A stretch of DNA of 64,000 bases. Origin: Aldehydirespirator sp965220485 (GTDB lineage Bacteria > Actinomycetota > Acidimicrobiia > Acidimicrobiales > Aldehydirespiratoraceae). Shown one piece after another: positions 42,152 through 52,350 of the stretch. Both the position numbers and the translations under genes were made by a program. The notes under the pieces were generated by a model. It was not told the origin of the DNA, did not search any database, and was given only the letters and a program-made list of their open reading frames with translations. The DNA is taken from assembly GCA_965220485.1 (NCBI GenBank), contig OZ244832.1, positions 806,001-870,000 of the forward strand. The letters run 5' to 3'. How positions within the stretch are numbered: position 1 is the stretch's first letter; every line of letters begins with the position of its first letter.

Positions 42152-43150
42152 GTCTCCAGCGCGGCACCGGACCGGCCCCAGCACTCGATGGTGCTGTCGA
42201 AGCGCAAACCGCACGAGAAGCCGCCACCGGCTGCGACGGATATGAAGCGGCCCGTGGGTGCGTCGATCTGGCCCGTGTCGTTGTACCCCCAGCATGCGAT
42301 GGTGCTGTCTACGCGCAGACCGCAGTTGTGGTGCGAGCCACCGTCGAGTGCGTGGAATCGCCCGTCGGGCGCATCGGTCTGGCCGAATTCGTTGTTCCCC
42401 CAGCATTCGATGGTTCCGTCAGCGCGCAAGCCGCAGGCATGTCGTAATCCAGAGTCGATGGTCTCGAATCTCCCCGCGGGCGGGCTTGTCTGCCCGCTGT
42501 AGTTGTCGCCCCAGCATGCGACGGTGCCGTCGGCGCGTATGCCGCAGGAATGGCCGCCGACTGTGATCGCTCTGAACTGCCCGTCGGGAGCGTCGATCTG
42601 CCCGCTGTAGTTGTCGCCCCAGCATGCGACGGTGCCGTCGGTGCTCAGGGCACAGGAATGGAATGCCCCGATCGCCAGGGAGCTGAAGCGTCCATCAGGT
42701 GGGCTGAACTGACTCGTCTCGTCGTCACCCCAGCATTCGATGCTGCCGTTGGGTCGCAGGCCGCACGTGTGAGCCCGGTCAGCTCCGATAGAGGTGAACT
42801 GTCCGTCTGGCGCGTCGGTCTGGCCGCTGTGGTTATCGCCCCAGCATTGGATGGTGTCGTCGACGCGAATTCCGCATGAGTGGCTGTTACCGACGGCGAC
42901 CGAGCGGAATCGACCCTCGGGAGAGACCAGGTCAAAGCCAAGACCCCCGCCCCAGCACTCGACGGTGCCGTCAATGTTGAGTCCGCAGGTGTTCCAATCG
43001 CCAACTGCCACTGAAACGAATCGGCCTTCAGGAACCGTCATCGGCCTTGAGTACTCAAGACCCCAGCATTGGATCGTGCCGTCGGTGCGCAGTCCGCAGG
43101 AATGGTAGTTGCCGGCAGCTACGGCATAGAACGCTCCGTCGGGTGCCGCC

Positions 43151-43252
43151 GTCTCACCAGTGCCGCCGTCTCACCAGTGCCGCCGTCTCACCAGTGCCGC
43201 CGTCTCACCAGTGCCGCCGTCTCACCAGTGCCGCCGTCTCACCAGTGCCGCC
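43151..43252 (-). repeat. 17-bp tandem repeat, six copies
   Basis: GTCTCACCAGTGCCGCC repeated six times without variation. Only a single copy keeps the surrounding RCC1 blades in one frame; from three copies onward the third reading frame inside the repeat supplies a TGA. The array therefore inactivates the gene in the present state. Confidence 0.95.
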
Positions 43253-43738
43253 GTAGCCCCAGCATTCGATGGTCTGATCGGGCCGCAGGCCGCAGGCATG
43301 ATCCGTTCCGGCGGATATGGAGATGTACTGGCCGGAGATGTTGGTTTGGCCACCCTCGCCCGCTCCCCAGCATACGATCTCGAAGTCGAGACGCAGGGCG
43401 CATGAGTGGCGGCCACCCACGGCCACTTCAATGAACTGCCCTTCAGGCCCAGGATTCCGTAGGAGCCTGCCCCAGCAGTGCAGCTCCAACGCTGTGCTGA
43501 TGGCGCAAGTCCGGTCGCTGCCGGCGGAGAGAGCGACGAACTCTCCGCTGGGATGGTCCAACTGGCCCGCCGACGCCGCGCCCCAGCACTCGATGCTCCG
43601 GTCGGTCCCCAGCGCGCACGAGTGCCCCCCGCCGACCGTGACCGCGAAGTACCGACCGTCGGGGTTGGGGTCGGCCTGTCCGGCGCCGCTCCAGCCCCAA
43701 CAGTCGAGGGTCCCGTCGGTGCGTAACGCGCAGGAGTG

Positions 43739-45793
43739 TCAGCCGGAGGTATCGACCGCCGCGTACGGACCGCCGGTGGGCAGCAGCACGGGTCGTAGAG
43801 ATTCGACCGCAGAGTCGTCCATTAGCCTGTTCGAGGGGCTTTCATCAGACGTTGCGGCTTCGTCCGGTCCCGGGTGGAGTGTCACGTCTTGTGGCGGGGC
43901 GCGGAACGTGCCCCAGCATTCGATGGAGCTGTCGGCGCGGATAGCGCAGGCGTGGGCCGTGCTGGCCGAGACCGCGGTGAAGCGCCCGTCGGGGGCGTTG
44001 AGGAGTCCGCCGTAGTCAAGGCCCCAGCACTCCAGAGCGCCGTCATTGCGGATGGCGCAGGAGTAGTAGTCGGACACCGAGACTGCGGTGAATTGTCCGT
44101 CGGGGGCGTTGAGGAGTCCGCCGTAGTCGAGGCCCCAGCACTCAACGGCGCCGTCGCTGCGGATGGCGCAGGAGTGGCTGGCTCCTACCGACACGTCGCG
44201 GAAGCGTCCGCCCGGCGGGTCGTCCCACAGGCCTGCCCTCGGGCCCCAGCATTGAAGCGTCTCGTCGGTGCGCAGCCCGCACGAGTGGCCGTTGCCGACT
44301 GCCAGGAGCGTGAAGGACTCAATAATGCCGGTCGCGCCGAGGATGCCTGGCGTGACGGCTTGATCGTTGTTCCAGCAGAGGGCCGTGTCGTCGAGGCGCA
44401 GGACACAGACCCGGGCGCCTCCTGCGTAGATTCCGCGGAATGCGCCTGCAGACGACGCATTGGATCCCGCGATTCGCCCGGCCACGCGTTCGAGAACCTC
44501 TTGGAGTTGGTTCGCGGCAAATGAAACACCCGCGCCCCAGCACTGGACGCTGCCCCTGGAAGTGAGCCCACACGAGAAGCCAGCGCCGGCCGCGATCACG
44601 GTGAACCGACCGTCGGGGACGTCGGTCTGGCCGTCGTTGTTGGCGCCCCAGCATTCGACACCGCCCCTGGCTCGGATTGCGCAGCTGTGGTCGTTGCCTG
44701 TGGTCAGAGCGGTGAACTGGCCGCTGGGCGGGTCGATCCGGGAGGCGAAGCGCCGGCCCCAGCATTCGATGGTGCCGTCGGCGAGCACCCCGCAGGTGTG
44801 ATCCCAGCCGGCGGACACCGAGACGAACGGGCCAGGGGGCGTATCAGTCTGGCCCCAGTAGTCGGCCCCCCAGCATTCGACGCTGCCGCCGTGGCGCACT
44901 GCGCAGGCATGGCGTCCGCCGGTGGCCACTGCGCCGAAGGCACCGGCCGGAGGGTTCTGGCCGGCCTCGTAGGACGGCCGCCAGCATTCGATGCCGCCGT
45001 CGGGCCGAAGACCGCACCAAGTTTCGCTGCCCTCCCAAACCGACAGGAAACCGCGCGCCGACAAGGGCCGGCCCCAGCATTCGACGGCCCCGTCGGGGCG
45101 AACTCCGCACGAGTGGTCGCCAGCCGCCGACAGCGACACGAACCTACCTTCGGGGGCGTTGGTCTGGCCCCGGTGGTTGTCACCCCAGCATCGGACGGCG
45201 CCGTTGTCGCGCAGTACGCAGGCGTGGCCGCTACCGGTGGCCACCGCCGCGAAGTGACCGCCGGGCGGGAGCAGCACCTCAGGTTTGCCGACGCCCCAAC
45301 ATTGGATGTCCCCGTCGATGCGCAGCGCACAGGAGTGGGTGTCGCCGACCGAGACCTCCACGAACTCACCGCTGGGAGCGTCCAGGCGCCCTCCATAGTC
45401 CAGACCCCAGCACTCGATGGTGGCGTCGGGTCTCAGACCGCAGGTGTGGTCCCGGCCGGCCGACAGGGCGGTGAAGCGTCCGTCGGGAGCGTCGGATTTC
45501 TCGGCGTCGTTGGCGCCCCAGCAAGTGACACTGCCGTCGGTGCGCAAGGCGCAGGTGTGCTCGCGCCCGGCCGTCATGGCGATGAACGGCCCGTCTCCGA
45601 CGATGGTCAGAGCCCCGGCAGCCGGCTCCGGGCCACCGGTGTCGCCGTCCTCAGCCTCGGCACCGTCGGGCGGGTCAGCTTCGGTGGGAACCTCCGGCTG
45701 GTTGTCCGGCGCGGATGTCTGTTCGCCTGAACAGGCTGTGGCCACGAGCACGATGATCGCTCCGAGGCCGCATGCTGCTCTGCGCAGCCCCAT
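43739..45793 (-). CDS. RCC1-repeat lipoprotein D, with read-through tail
   Basis: A 684-residue lipoprotein. ATG 45793 starts MGLRRAACGLGAIIVLVATA followed by the lipobox cysteine (ATACSG) and an acidic linker, then about 15 blades. The usual family cap GTFRAPPQDVTLH occurs about 40 residues before the end. Beyond it comes PDEAATSDESPSNRLMDDSA and TGGPYAAVDTSG before TGA 43739. This extra tail looks like the linker and first half-blade of the next gene. The next codon would continue HSCALRTDG in the same frame, so TGA probably replaced a TGG. Confidence 0.8.
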   Translation of the reverse strand: MGLRRAACGLGAIIVLVATACSGEQTSAPDNQPEVPTEADPPDGAEAEDGDTGGPEPAAGALTIVGDGPFIAMTAGREHTCALRTDGSVTCWGANDAEKSDAPDGRFTALSAGRDHTCGLRPDATIECWGLDYGGRLDAPSGEFVEVSVGDTHSCALRIDGDIQCWGVGKPEVLLPPGGHFAAVATGSGHACVLRDNGAVRCWGDNHRGQTNAPEGRFVSLSAAGDHSCGVRPDGAVECWGRPLSARGFLSVWEGSETWCGLRPDGGIECWRPSYEAGQNPPAGAFGAVATGGRHACAVRHGGSVECWGADYWGQTDTPPGPFVSVSAGWDHTCGVLADGTIECWGRRFASRIDPPSGQFTALTTGNDHSCAIRARGGVECWGANNDGQTDVPDGRFTVIAAGAGFSCGLTSRGSVQCWGAGVSFAANQLQEVLERVAGRIAGSNASSAGAFRGIYAGGARVCVLRLDDTALCWNNDQAVTPGILGATGIIESFTLLAVGNGHSCGLRTDETLQCWGPRAGLWDDPPGGRFRDVSVGASHSCAIRSDGAVECWGLDYGGLLNAPDGQFTAVSVSDYYSCAIRNDGALECWGLDYGGLLNAPDGRFTAVSASTAHACAIRADSSIECWGTFRAPPQDVTLHPGPDEAATSDESPSNRLMDDSAVESLRPVLLPTGGPYAAVDTSG

Positions 45794-45842
45794 GGCTGGA
45801 CCGTAGCCCGCCGCACGGGATCGCCGGGCAGCTAGATGAGTA

Positions 45843-46155
45843 GTGCCTGTGGCGGGGATCGCGCCGCGGCTGTCGGACGCGGAGTTGGTGACCTTGGCGG
45901 TGCTGCGGGCGCTGTGGGGCCTCGGCTCGGAGGCCCGCTTCATCCGCTGGGCCACAGCGCATCTCGGCCCGTGGTTCCGGTACCTGCCCCGGCGGCCGGG
46001 CCACGACAAGCGGCTGCGCCGCAGCGGCGAGCTGATGCGCCATGTGATGTCGGCTCTGGCGCGGGACTGCCCGTCATATCACGACGGCGTGTGGCTCGTG
46101 GACTCCACCCCGGTGGAATGCGGCCGCAGCCCGGAGACCGCCAAGCGCTCATCTA
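45843..46155 (+). mobile_element. IS982/IS4-like transposase fragment
   Basis: About 104 codons: APRLSDAELVTLAVLRALWG, then SEARFIRWATAHLGPWFRYL and KRLRRSGELM, with VWLVDSTPVECGRSPETAKR carrying the first catalytic aspartate. This is the N-terminal half of an IS982-type transposase. The frame departs from the family after KRSS near 46150 and the remaining catalytic residues are absent. No terminal inverted repeats are visible. It sits between RCC1 gene D and the monooxygenase fusion. Confidence 0.75.
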
Positions 46156-46163
46156 GGGCCGGG

Positions 46164-48395
46164 CTAGGCGTCTGGGATCACCGAGATGCTGGAGAAGCAC
46201 ATCTCGTCCACGGTGCCCTCGTTCCAGGTGATGTAGCGGGGCTCGGGCATGTACTGCAGAGTGCGGTCCCACCAGCACTCGAATCGCACGAGGTCGCCCC
46301 GCTCGATGCGGATGTCCTCCACCGGCTCGTAGTTGAGCTGCCACTCGAAGTCCCACACTCCGATGTCGAGCAGGATCCGTTCCTCGGGCGTGTCGGGGTG
46401 CAGCGTCATGCGGTAGGCCGCGCCGAACTCGTGCATGTGGCCGAGCACGGTGTGGATGGTACCGGTGTCGCTGGCGGGCAGGTCGCAGGAGCTGTAGCCG
46501 ATACTGCCATTGAGATCGTCGTATTCGTCGACGGTGCCCCCGCATTGCTGCAAGAGCAGGTCGGGGATGAACCGGGCGAAGTCGTCGTACTTCTCGGTGA
46601 TCTCGTCGAGCACGTTGGACCGCACGCACAGGTTGACGTAGCCGTCGATGGTGGCGACCCGATCGGCCGCGACCGCGGCCTCCTCGGGTGTGCACGGCAC
46701 CTCGGCCGGGGTGAGGTAGCTGTTGCCGGTGATGTGGGTCATGCCCGCGGCCACCTCCTCGGACGTGGCGGTGTCGAGGATGATCCAGGAGCCGTCGGCC
46801 GGGGTGTCGTGGTCGTAGTGGTAGTGGATCTGGTTGACGATCATGTCGCCGGGCCCGAGGTAGAGACCATACCCGTTGGGGTAGATGGTGGGCGACTGGC
46901 CCGGCGCCCAGCCCTGGATCGAGTACACCCCGTCGCTGTACAGACCGGACAGCCCGAAGCACGTCCAGCCCGGCTCGTCGGAGAGGTCCTCGGCCGCCTC
47001 GATCTGGTCCTCGGCCGCGATCCTGGCCGCGACCTCCGCGGCTGCCGCGGCCGGAACCCGGTAGATGATGGCGTGGTGCACGACGGACACCTGGTCGGGC
47101 CGGAACTCGAAGCCCTTGACCCAGTTGCCGTCGCCTTCGGGGTCGGCCACCTCGTGCACCTGGCAGCGATAGTCGTCCTTCTTGACCGGCCGGCCGTCTG
47201 AGCGCGAGTAGCCGGCGTACAGACCGTCGCGGGGGCCGATCTTCTGGTCCTCCTCCACGGGGAGGATGGCCTGGACACGGGGCGTCAGCGGCGTGTCGGG
47301 CCGGACGTCGAGACCGCCGCCGGCGTCGGCCCAAGTCTTGATGGCCGCCTGCTCGGAGTCGCTGAGCGACCAGTCGTGCGCGAACTGGGGACTCAAGTCC
47401 GAGGGCAGCCACGGCGGCATGAAGTTGATCCCGGTGACGAAGGCGATGTCGTCGGCTATGGCGGCCGCGTCGCCGGCGGTGTCGAGGGCGAGGGTGCTCC
47501 AGCCCGGCCCGTTCGAGGTGTGGCAGCTCACGCACCGCGACTCCAGGATGGGCTGCACGGTGGCCGCGAACTGGCCGGTTGCGATCTCAGCGGCCGGGAT
47601 CTCGCGGCGCAGGTCGTCGGTCGGTTCCGAGGCGAGGTCCACGCGGTCGGCGAGCAGTTCGAACACGAGGATCACTTCGTCGGAGGTGTGGACCAGGCGG
47701 GCGATGTTGATGGGACCGACGTCGTAGTGGCTGGAGAGCACGGTCGCCGACATCGCGGCGGTGAGGCCGTCTGGCGTGACGGTGACGGTGCCGGTGAATG
47801 TCTCGGTGCGGGTGGTCTCCTTGACGGTCAGCTCGCCGGTGACGGCGATCTCGTACACGCTCCCGTCGGCGAACTCCGCGTCGAGCCCTTCGATCACCGA
47901 GGGCCTGAAGCGCACGAAGGGCCAGTGGCTCGACTCCAGGAAGTCATGCCGGATGCGCTTGTCCCGCAGGGCGGAGTCCGACTGGAACATCTCGACGTTC
48001 ACCACGATCTCCCCGACCCGGCTGGCGGCGAGATCGACGAGGTTGACCGCGATCTCGCCGGCCATGACGGTCGTGGTGCCCACCGTGGTCCGCGACAGCC
48101 CGCCCAAGCGCTCCTCGATGTGGTAGCTGGCCCGCGAGCCGCCCCCGGGCACGATGCGGTACAACCGCTCGGTCTCGACGTCGAAGTCCTCGGGATCGGT
48201 GACGTCCACCACTGAGGGAGCGACCACCTCGCCGCCGGTCACAGGCTCTGAGCGGTCCAACTCCCCGTCGACCACATCGACGGCGGTCTCGACGGTCCAG
48301 AGCCACTGGTCCCGCGTCCAGAACGCGGCCGTGCCCAGTACCAGCACGGCCAGGATCGCAATGCGGCCAAGATCGAGTCTTCGCCATCGCGACAC
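46164..48395 (-). CDS. YceI-like / cytochrome c / copper type II monooxygenase fusion
   Basis: A 743-residue exported protein with an N-terminal membrane segment (residues 10-25, AILAVLVLGTAAFW). Residues 75-250 resemble a YceI lipocalin-like domain (SRASYHIEERLGGL; ALRDKRIRHDFLESSHWPFV). Residues 283-295 contain CVSCHTS, a covalent heme site (Cys288, Cys291, His292). Residues 400-740 are a PHM/DBM-type copper monooxygenase: His440-His441 (VVHHAIIY) and HYH 524-526 for one copper, His653/His655 (GHMHEFG) and Met732 (DEMCF) for the other. Such enzymes hydroxylate C-H bonds using O2 and an electron donor; the heme domain could deliver electrons (inference). Substrate unknown. RCC1 lipoproteins flank it on both sides. 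Confidence 0.85.
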   Translation of the reverse strand: MSRWRRLDLGRIAILAVLVLGTAAFWTRDQWLWTVETAVDVVDGELDRSEPVTGGEVVAPSVVDVTDPEDFDVETERLYRIVPGGGSRASYHIEERLGGLSRTTVGTTTVMAGEIAVNLVDLAASRVGEIVVNVEMFQSDSALRDKRIRHDFLESSHWPFVRFRPSVIEGLDAEFADGSVYEIAVTGELTVKETTRTETFTGTVTVTPDGLTAAMSATVLSSHYDVGPINIARLVHTSDEVILVFELLADRVDLASEPTDDLRREIPAAEIATGQFAATVQPILESRCVSCHTSNGPGWSTLALDTAGDAAAIADDIAFVTGINFMPPWLPSDLSPQFAHDWSLSDSEQAAIKTWADAGGGLDVRPDTPLTPRVQAILPVEEDQKIGPRDGLYAGYSRSDGRPVKKDDYRCQVHEVADPEGDGNWVKGFEFRPDQVSVVHHAIIYRVPAAAAAEVAARIAAEDQIEAAEDLSDEPGWTCFGLSGLYSDGVYSIQGWAPGQSPTIYPNGYGLYLGPGDMIVNQIHYHYDHDTPADGSWIILDTATSEEVAAGMTHITGNSYLTPAEVPCTPEEAAVAADRVATIDGYVNLCVRSNVLDEITEKYDDFARFIPDLLLQQCGGTVDEYDDLNGSIGYSSCDLPASDTGTIHTVLGHMHEFGAAYRMTLHPDTPEERILLDIGVWDFEWQLNYEPVEDIRIERGDLVRFECWWDRTLQYMPEPRYITWNEGTVDEMCFSSISVIPDA

Positions 48396-48437
48396 GATTC
48401 AGTATGCCCCCGTCCTGCCCAGCGCCGACGAGGACGA

Positions 48438-50171
48438 TCAGCCGGTGTAGGTCACCCCCTCGGGCGGTGGCCGCAACCTTCCCCAGCACTCGACCGTGCC
48501 GTCGTCGCGCAGCCCGCAGGTGTAGAACACGCCCCCCTCTATTGCTGTGAATTGTCCCTGCGGAGCGGTCGTGTCGCCTCCCCAGCATTCGACGGCTCCG
48601 TCGATGCGGATGGCACAGGTGTTTTCACCGCGGGCTGTTACCGCGACGAACTGCCCTGCGGGGGCGTCGAGCTGCCCGCGGGAGTTGGACCCCCAGCACT
48701 CGACGGCGCCGTCGGGGCGCAGACCGCATGAGTGGCTGTCACCGGCCGCGACGGAACTGAAGGGTCCGCTCGGGGGATTGAGCCTGTTGGCGACCGGGTT
48801 GCCCCAGCACTCGACCGTGCCGGTGGCGCGGATCGCGCAGGAGTGTGTGCTACCCGCGGCTACGGCTGTGAACGGGCCGGATGGCGCGTCGGTCTGTCCG
48901 TGGGAGCTCGAGCCCCAGCATTCGACGGTGCCCTCGGTTCGGATCCCGCAGACGTGGCCGCCGCCTGCGTTGGCTGCGACGAACTGCCCGTCGGGGGCGT
49001 CGAGCACTCGATAGCGGTTGTATCCCCAGCACTCGATGGTCTCGTCGGCATGCAGGCCGCAGGCGAAGTATCTGCCCGTCGTGACGCTGTTGAACTGCCC
49101 GCCCGGTGCTTCGCTCTGCCCGACCAGGTCGGATCCCCAGCAATCGATCGACCCGTCGTCGAGCAGTCCGCATGTGTGGCTGTTGTCAGCCGCTAGCGAC
49201 ACGAACCGCCCGTCGGGTGGGTCGGCCCCGGCTGCGAAGCGCCTGCCCCAGCAACGGATGGACCCGTCGGCGGCCAACCCGCAGCTGTGATCGGCGCCGG
49301 TGGCCAGTGTCTGGAAGGGCCCGCTCGGCGGTGTCGCCGCACCGTGGGCGTTGGAGCCCCAGCATTCGGCTGATCCGTCGACGCGAACGGCGCACGAGTG
49401 GTCTACTCCCGCGGTGAGCGCGGTGAAGTTCCCGCCGGGTGCCGACGTCTTGCCCAGGAAGTCGGAACCCCAGCACTCGAGGGTGCCGTCGGTGTGCACG
49501 CCGCAGGTGTGGTCGGCCCCCGCTGCGATGGCGCTGAAGCGTCCCGCGGGCCTGTCGGCCTGGCCGGCTTCATTGGTGCCCCAGCACTGCACCGTGCCGC
49601 CGTCGCGCAGGATGCAGGTGTGGTTGCGCCCGGCGGCCACGGCCGCGAAGTGCCCCCCGGGCGGCGTCACCAGCTCGGCGTTGGAGCCTCCCCAGCATTC
49701 GACGTCTCCGTCGTCGCGCAGCGCGCACGCGTGGCTGCCGCCGGCTGACACGGCGATGAAGTCACCGCCGGGCGGGTCGGTCACCCCCACGAAGTCCGCG
49801 CCCCAGCACACGAGGGTGCCGTCGATCCTGATGGCGCAGTTGTGCTGGTCACCGGCCGCAATGGCCTTGAACCGGCCTGCGGGTGCATCCAGCAGCCCGC
49901 TATGGTCGACGCCCCAGCACGCGATGGTTCCGTCGGCCCCGATCGCGCAGGTGTGCCAGAACCCCGCCGACACAGCAATGAACGCTCCGTCGGCCAGCGC
50001 TGGCACCGTCTCTGGGGACGAGTCCGGGCTAGGTGGGTCGGAGGCCTGAACCACGGTGCCTTCGGTGGGGTCGTCGCCCGTCGTGGAGCCGTTTGGGGGC
50101 GAGCCGCCCGAGCACGCCGAAGCAGCTACAGCCAGAACAAGAACCAGACGCGCGACCCGATTCATGGTCAT
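48438..50171 (-). CDS. RCC1-repeat lipoprotein E (intact)
   Basis: A 577-residue lipoprotein. MTMNRVARLVLVLAVAASAC has the lipobox ASACSG, followed by a Pro/Ser/Glu/Asp-rich linker and about 14 blades with H-S-C-G-L-x-x-D-G-x-x-x-C-W-G. It ends with the cap GRLRPPPEGVTYTG. ATG 50171 is used (ATG 50165 is an alternative); the frame open further upstream is out of register with the blades of gene F. Only 42 bp separate it from the monooxygenase fusion gene, and the next RCC1 gene ends 1 bp upstream, so these may be one transcript. Confidence 0.85.
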   Translation of the reverse strand: MTMNRVARLVLVLAVAASACSGGSPPNGSTTGDDPTEGTVVQASDPPSPDSSPETVPALADGAFIAVSAGFWHTCAIGADGTIACWGVDHSGLLDAPAGRFKAIAAGDQHNCAIRIDGTLVCWGADFVGVTDPPGGDFIAVSAGGSHACALRDDGDVECWGGSNAELVTPPGGHFAAVAAGRNHTCILRDGGTVQCWGTNEAGQADRPAGRFSAIAAGADHTCGVHTDGTLECWGSDFLGKTSAPGGNFTALTAGVDHSCAVRVDGSAECWGSNAHGAATPPSGPFQTLATGADHSCGLAADGSIRCWGRRFAAGADPPDGRFVSLAADNSHTCGLLDDGSIDCWGSDLVGQSEAPGGQFNSVTTGRYFACGLHADETIECWGYNRYRVLDAPDGQFVAANAGGGHVCGIRTEGTVECWGSSSHGQTDAPSGPFTAVAAGSTHSCAIRATGTVECWGNPVANRLNPPSGPFSSVAAGDSHSCGLRPDGAVECWGSNSRGQLDAPAGQFVAVTARGENTCAIRIDGAVECWGGDTTAPQGQFTAIEGGVFYTCGLRDDGTVECWGRLRPPPEGVTYTG

Positions 50172-50172
50172 C

Positions 50173-51988
50173 TCAGCCCGAGAATAGAACACCGTCGGGC
50201 GGGGCCCGCATGGCTCCCCAGCACTCGATGGCGCCGTCGGCGCGTAGCCCGCAAGTGTGGCTGCCACCCGCGGCCACGGCGGTGAACTGCCCGCCGGGCG
50301 CGTCGAGGCGTCCCTTGGCGTCGTCCGAGCCCCAGCACTCCGCCGTCCCTTCGACGCGAAGCCCGCATGAATGAATGCTTCCCACCGACACGGATCTGAA
50401 CTGCCCTTCAGGTGCGACCGTCCTCCCGTCGGAGTCCAATCCCCAGCATGCGACGGTGCCGTCGATCCGCAGAGCACACGCGTGAGTGCGCCCGGCTGAG
50501 ATGGCGGTGAACTGCCCGTCGAGTGGATCCATGACGGGACGGTCCACGCCACTGGCTAGTTCGTCGCCCCAGCAGAAGATAGACCGTCAGCGCGCAGCCC
50601 GCAGGCGTAGTCGCTGCCTACGGATATGTCGCGCAAGGGTTCTCCGGGCCATCGGAGGACCATGCTTTGAACTCCGTGGAATTCCGCGGGCCAGCATATT
50701 GGCCAGCCCTCGACGATCAGCGCACAAGCATGGCTGGCGCCTGCAGCCACCGCGATGTGCTCTCCGTCGGGGATACTGTCGAACTGCCAGAACCCCTCCA
50801 CCGACTGCAGGCCGTAGTCGGCGCCCCAGCACTCGACGGTGCCGTCGGGTCGAAGTCCGCAAGTTTGGTTGCCGCCCGCTGACATCGCGGCGAATGTTCC
50901 TCCAGGGCCGTTCATCTGCCCGGAGTAGTTGTTGCCCCAGCACTCGACGGTGCCCTCGATCCGCAGCCCGCAGGAGTGGCTTCGGCCCGTGGAGACAGCA
51001 CTGAACTCTCCGCTTGGTGGCAGCACCTCCGCTCCGAGAGGCCTGCCCCAACACTCGATGGTGCCTTCGGTCCGTAGCCCGCACGAGTGCTCGGTGCTGG
51101 TGGCCACCGCCGCGAATCGCCCCTCCGGCGCGTGGACGTAGCCGACGTCGACGAACGGCCATTGTCCCCAGCACTGGACGGAGCCGTCCGTGAGCAGTCC
51201 GCAGAAGCTCTGGAGGCCGATGGACACGGCGCGGAATTCCCCTTCCGAGAGATCGTGCGGGACGATTGCCTCTTGCCCCCAGCATTCGAGCCTGGCGTCG
51301 GGTCGCAATCCGCAGGAGTTCCGGTCGCCCAGCGCGATCGAAGCGAACCGACCGCCCGGCGCGTCGGCCTGGCCCAGTTCGTTGGCGCCCCAGCATTGGA
51401 CTGTGCCGCTGTTGCGCAGGGCGCAGGCATGCCGTCCGCTGGTGGCGACTGCGCTGAAATGTCCGCCGGGCGGGATCAGCGCGTCAGCATTCCGGCCGCC
51501 CCAGCATTGGATGTCGCCGTCGGCCCGCAATGCGCAACTGTGCCCGTGCCCGGCCGATAGCGCCCGTACTCGCCTTCGGGAGCGTCTAGCGTTCCGTGCT
51601 CGTCTTCGCCCCAGCACGCGATCGTGCCCTCGACGCGGATCGCACAGTTGTGGTTGCCGCCGGAAGCGATGGCGATGAAGCGACCCTTGAGGGCCTCACT
51701 CTGGCCGTACCGGTTGTCGCCCCAGCACACGATCGTGCCGTTGGCGCGGATAGCGCAGGCGTGGCCGCTGCCGGTGGCCATCGCCGTGAACGGCCCCTCA
51801 GCTGGCCGCGGCTCAGGCGACAGGTGAGTGGCGTCGGCTTGGGCCTCAGGCTCGCCGCCGGCTGGCTCTGATTCGTTGACGGTGGAACCGGAGCAGCCCG
51901 TGGCCGCCAGCGCGAGCACCAGGAGGGCCTCGACCACACGTCGCCTCAGCCGGTACGGATGGCAGCGCCTGTGACGGGGGTGGAGCAC
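50173..51988 (-). pseudogene. RCC1-repeat lipoprotein F, broken by two frameshifts
   Basis: Starts with a lipoprotein signal (VVEALLVLALAATGCSG; GTG 51988 or GTG 51937) and two good blades up to EHGTLDAPEGE near 51570. There the frame shifts and continues as ALSAGHGHSCALRADGDIQC for some 330 residues. Near 50580 it breaks again (GLRADG then LSSAGATN*), and in the next frame resumes IFCWGDELASGVDRPVMDPL to the cap AMRAPPDGVLFSG. Each break is explained by one missing base. The gene is inactive as sequenced unless these are sequencing errors. Confidence 0.75.
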
Positions 51989-52021
51989 CGGTGTCCCCTC
52001 CGGTTGTGTCAGCGCCTGTGT

Positions 52022-52350
52022 CTAGTACATGATGAGGTCGGTTGGCACCAGGCGCTGTGCGACGGGATCCACTGCCAGGCACAGGCCTTCCAGGGTGTAG
52101 GCACCGAGCAGGGCGGTGTCGTCGTCTCCGAAGACCACCAGGTGACCGCGCTCTCGCCGTGTATGGTGGCCCGCGCCTCTCCGTAGTCCATCTCGATCCG
52201 CCGCCCGTCGGCCACCATGAACTTGCGTCTGCCCGTCGGCGCAACCCCCAGTTCGTGCAGCAGTCGAGCCGGCAGCGTGGTAACGGCGGCACCGCTATCG
52301 ACGGTCGTCTCGATCTCGCGGGTCTCTCGGCCGACTGAACGCCCGGTCAC
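52022..52350 (-). pseudogene. Retropepsin-like aspartyl protease, frameshifted
   Basis: GTG 52350 overlaps the stop of the upstream oxidoreductase gene (GTGA). IETTVDSGAAVTTLPARLL is the D-S-G-A active-site strand of a retroviral-type aspartyl protease. After GEARATIHGESAVT the frame is lost; one added base (ACC to ACCC near 52150) restores VVFGDDDTALLGAYTLEGL and DPVAQRLVPTDLIMY. The total, 329 bp, is one short of a multiple of three. Proteins of about 110 residues with this layout are common in bacteria. Confidence 0.7.
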
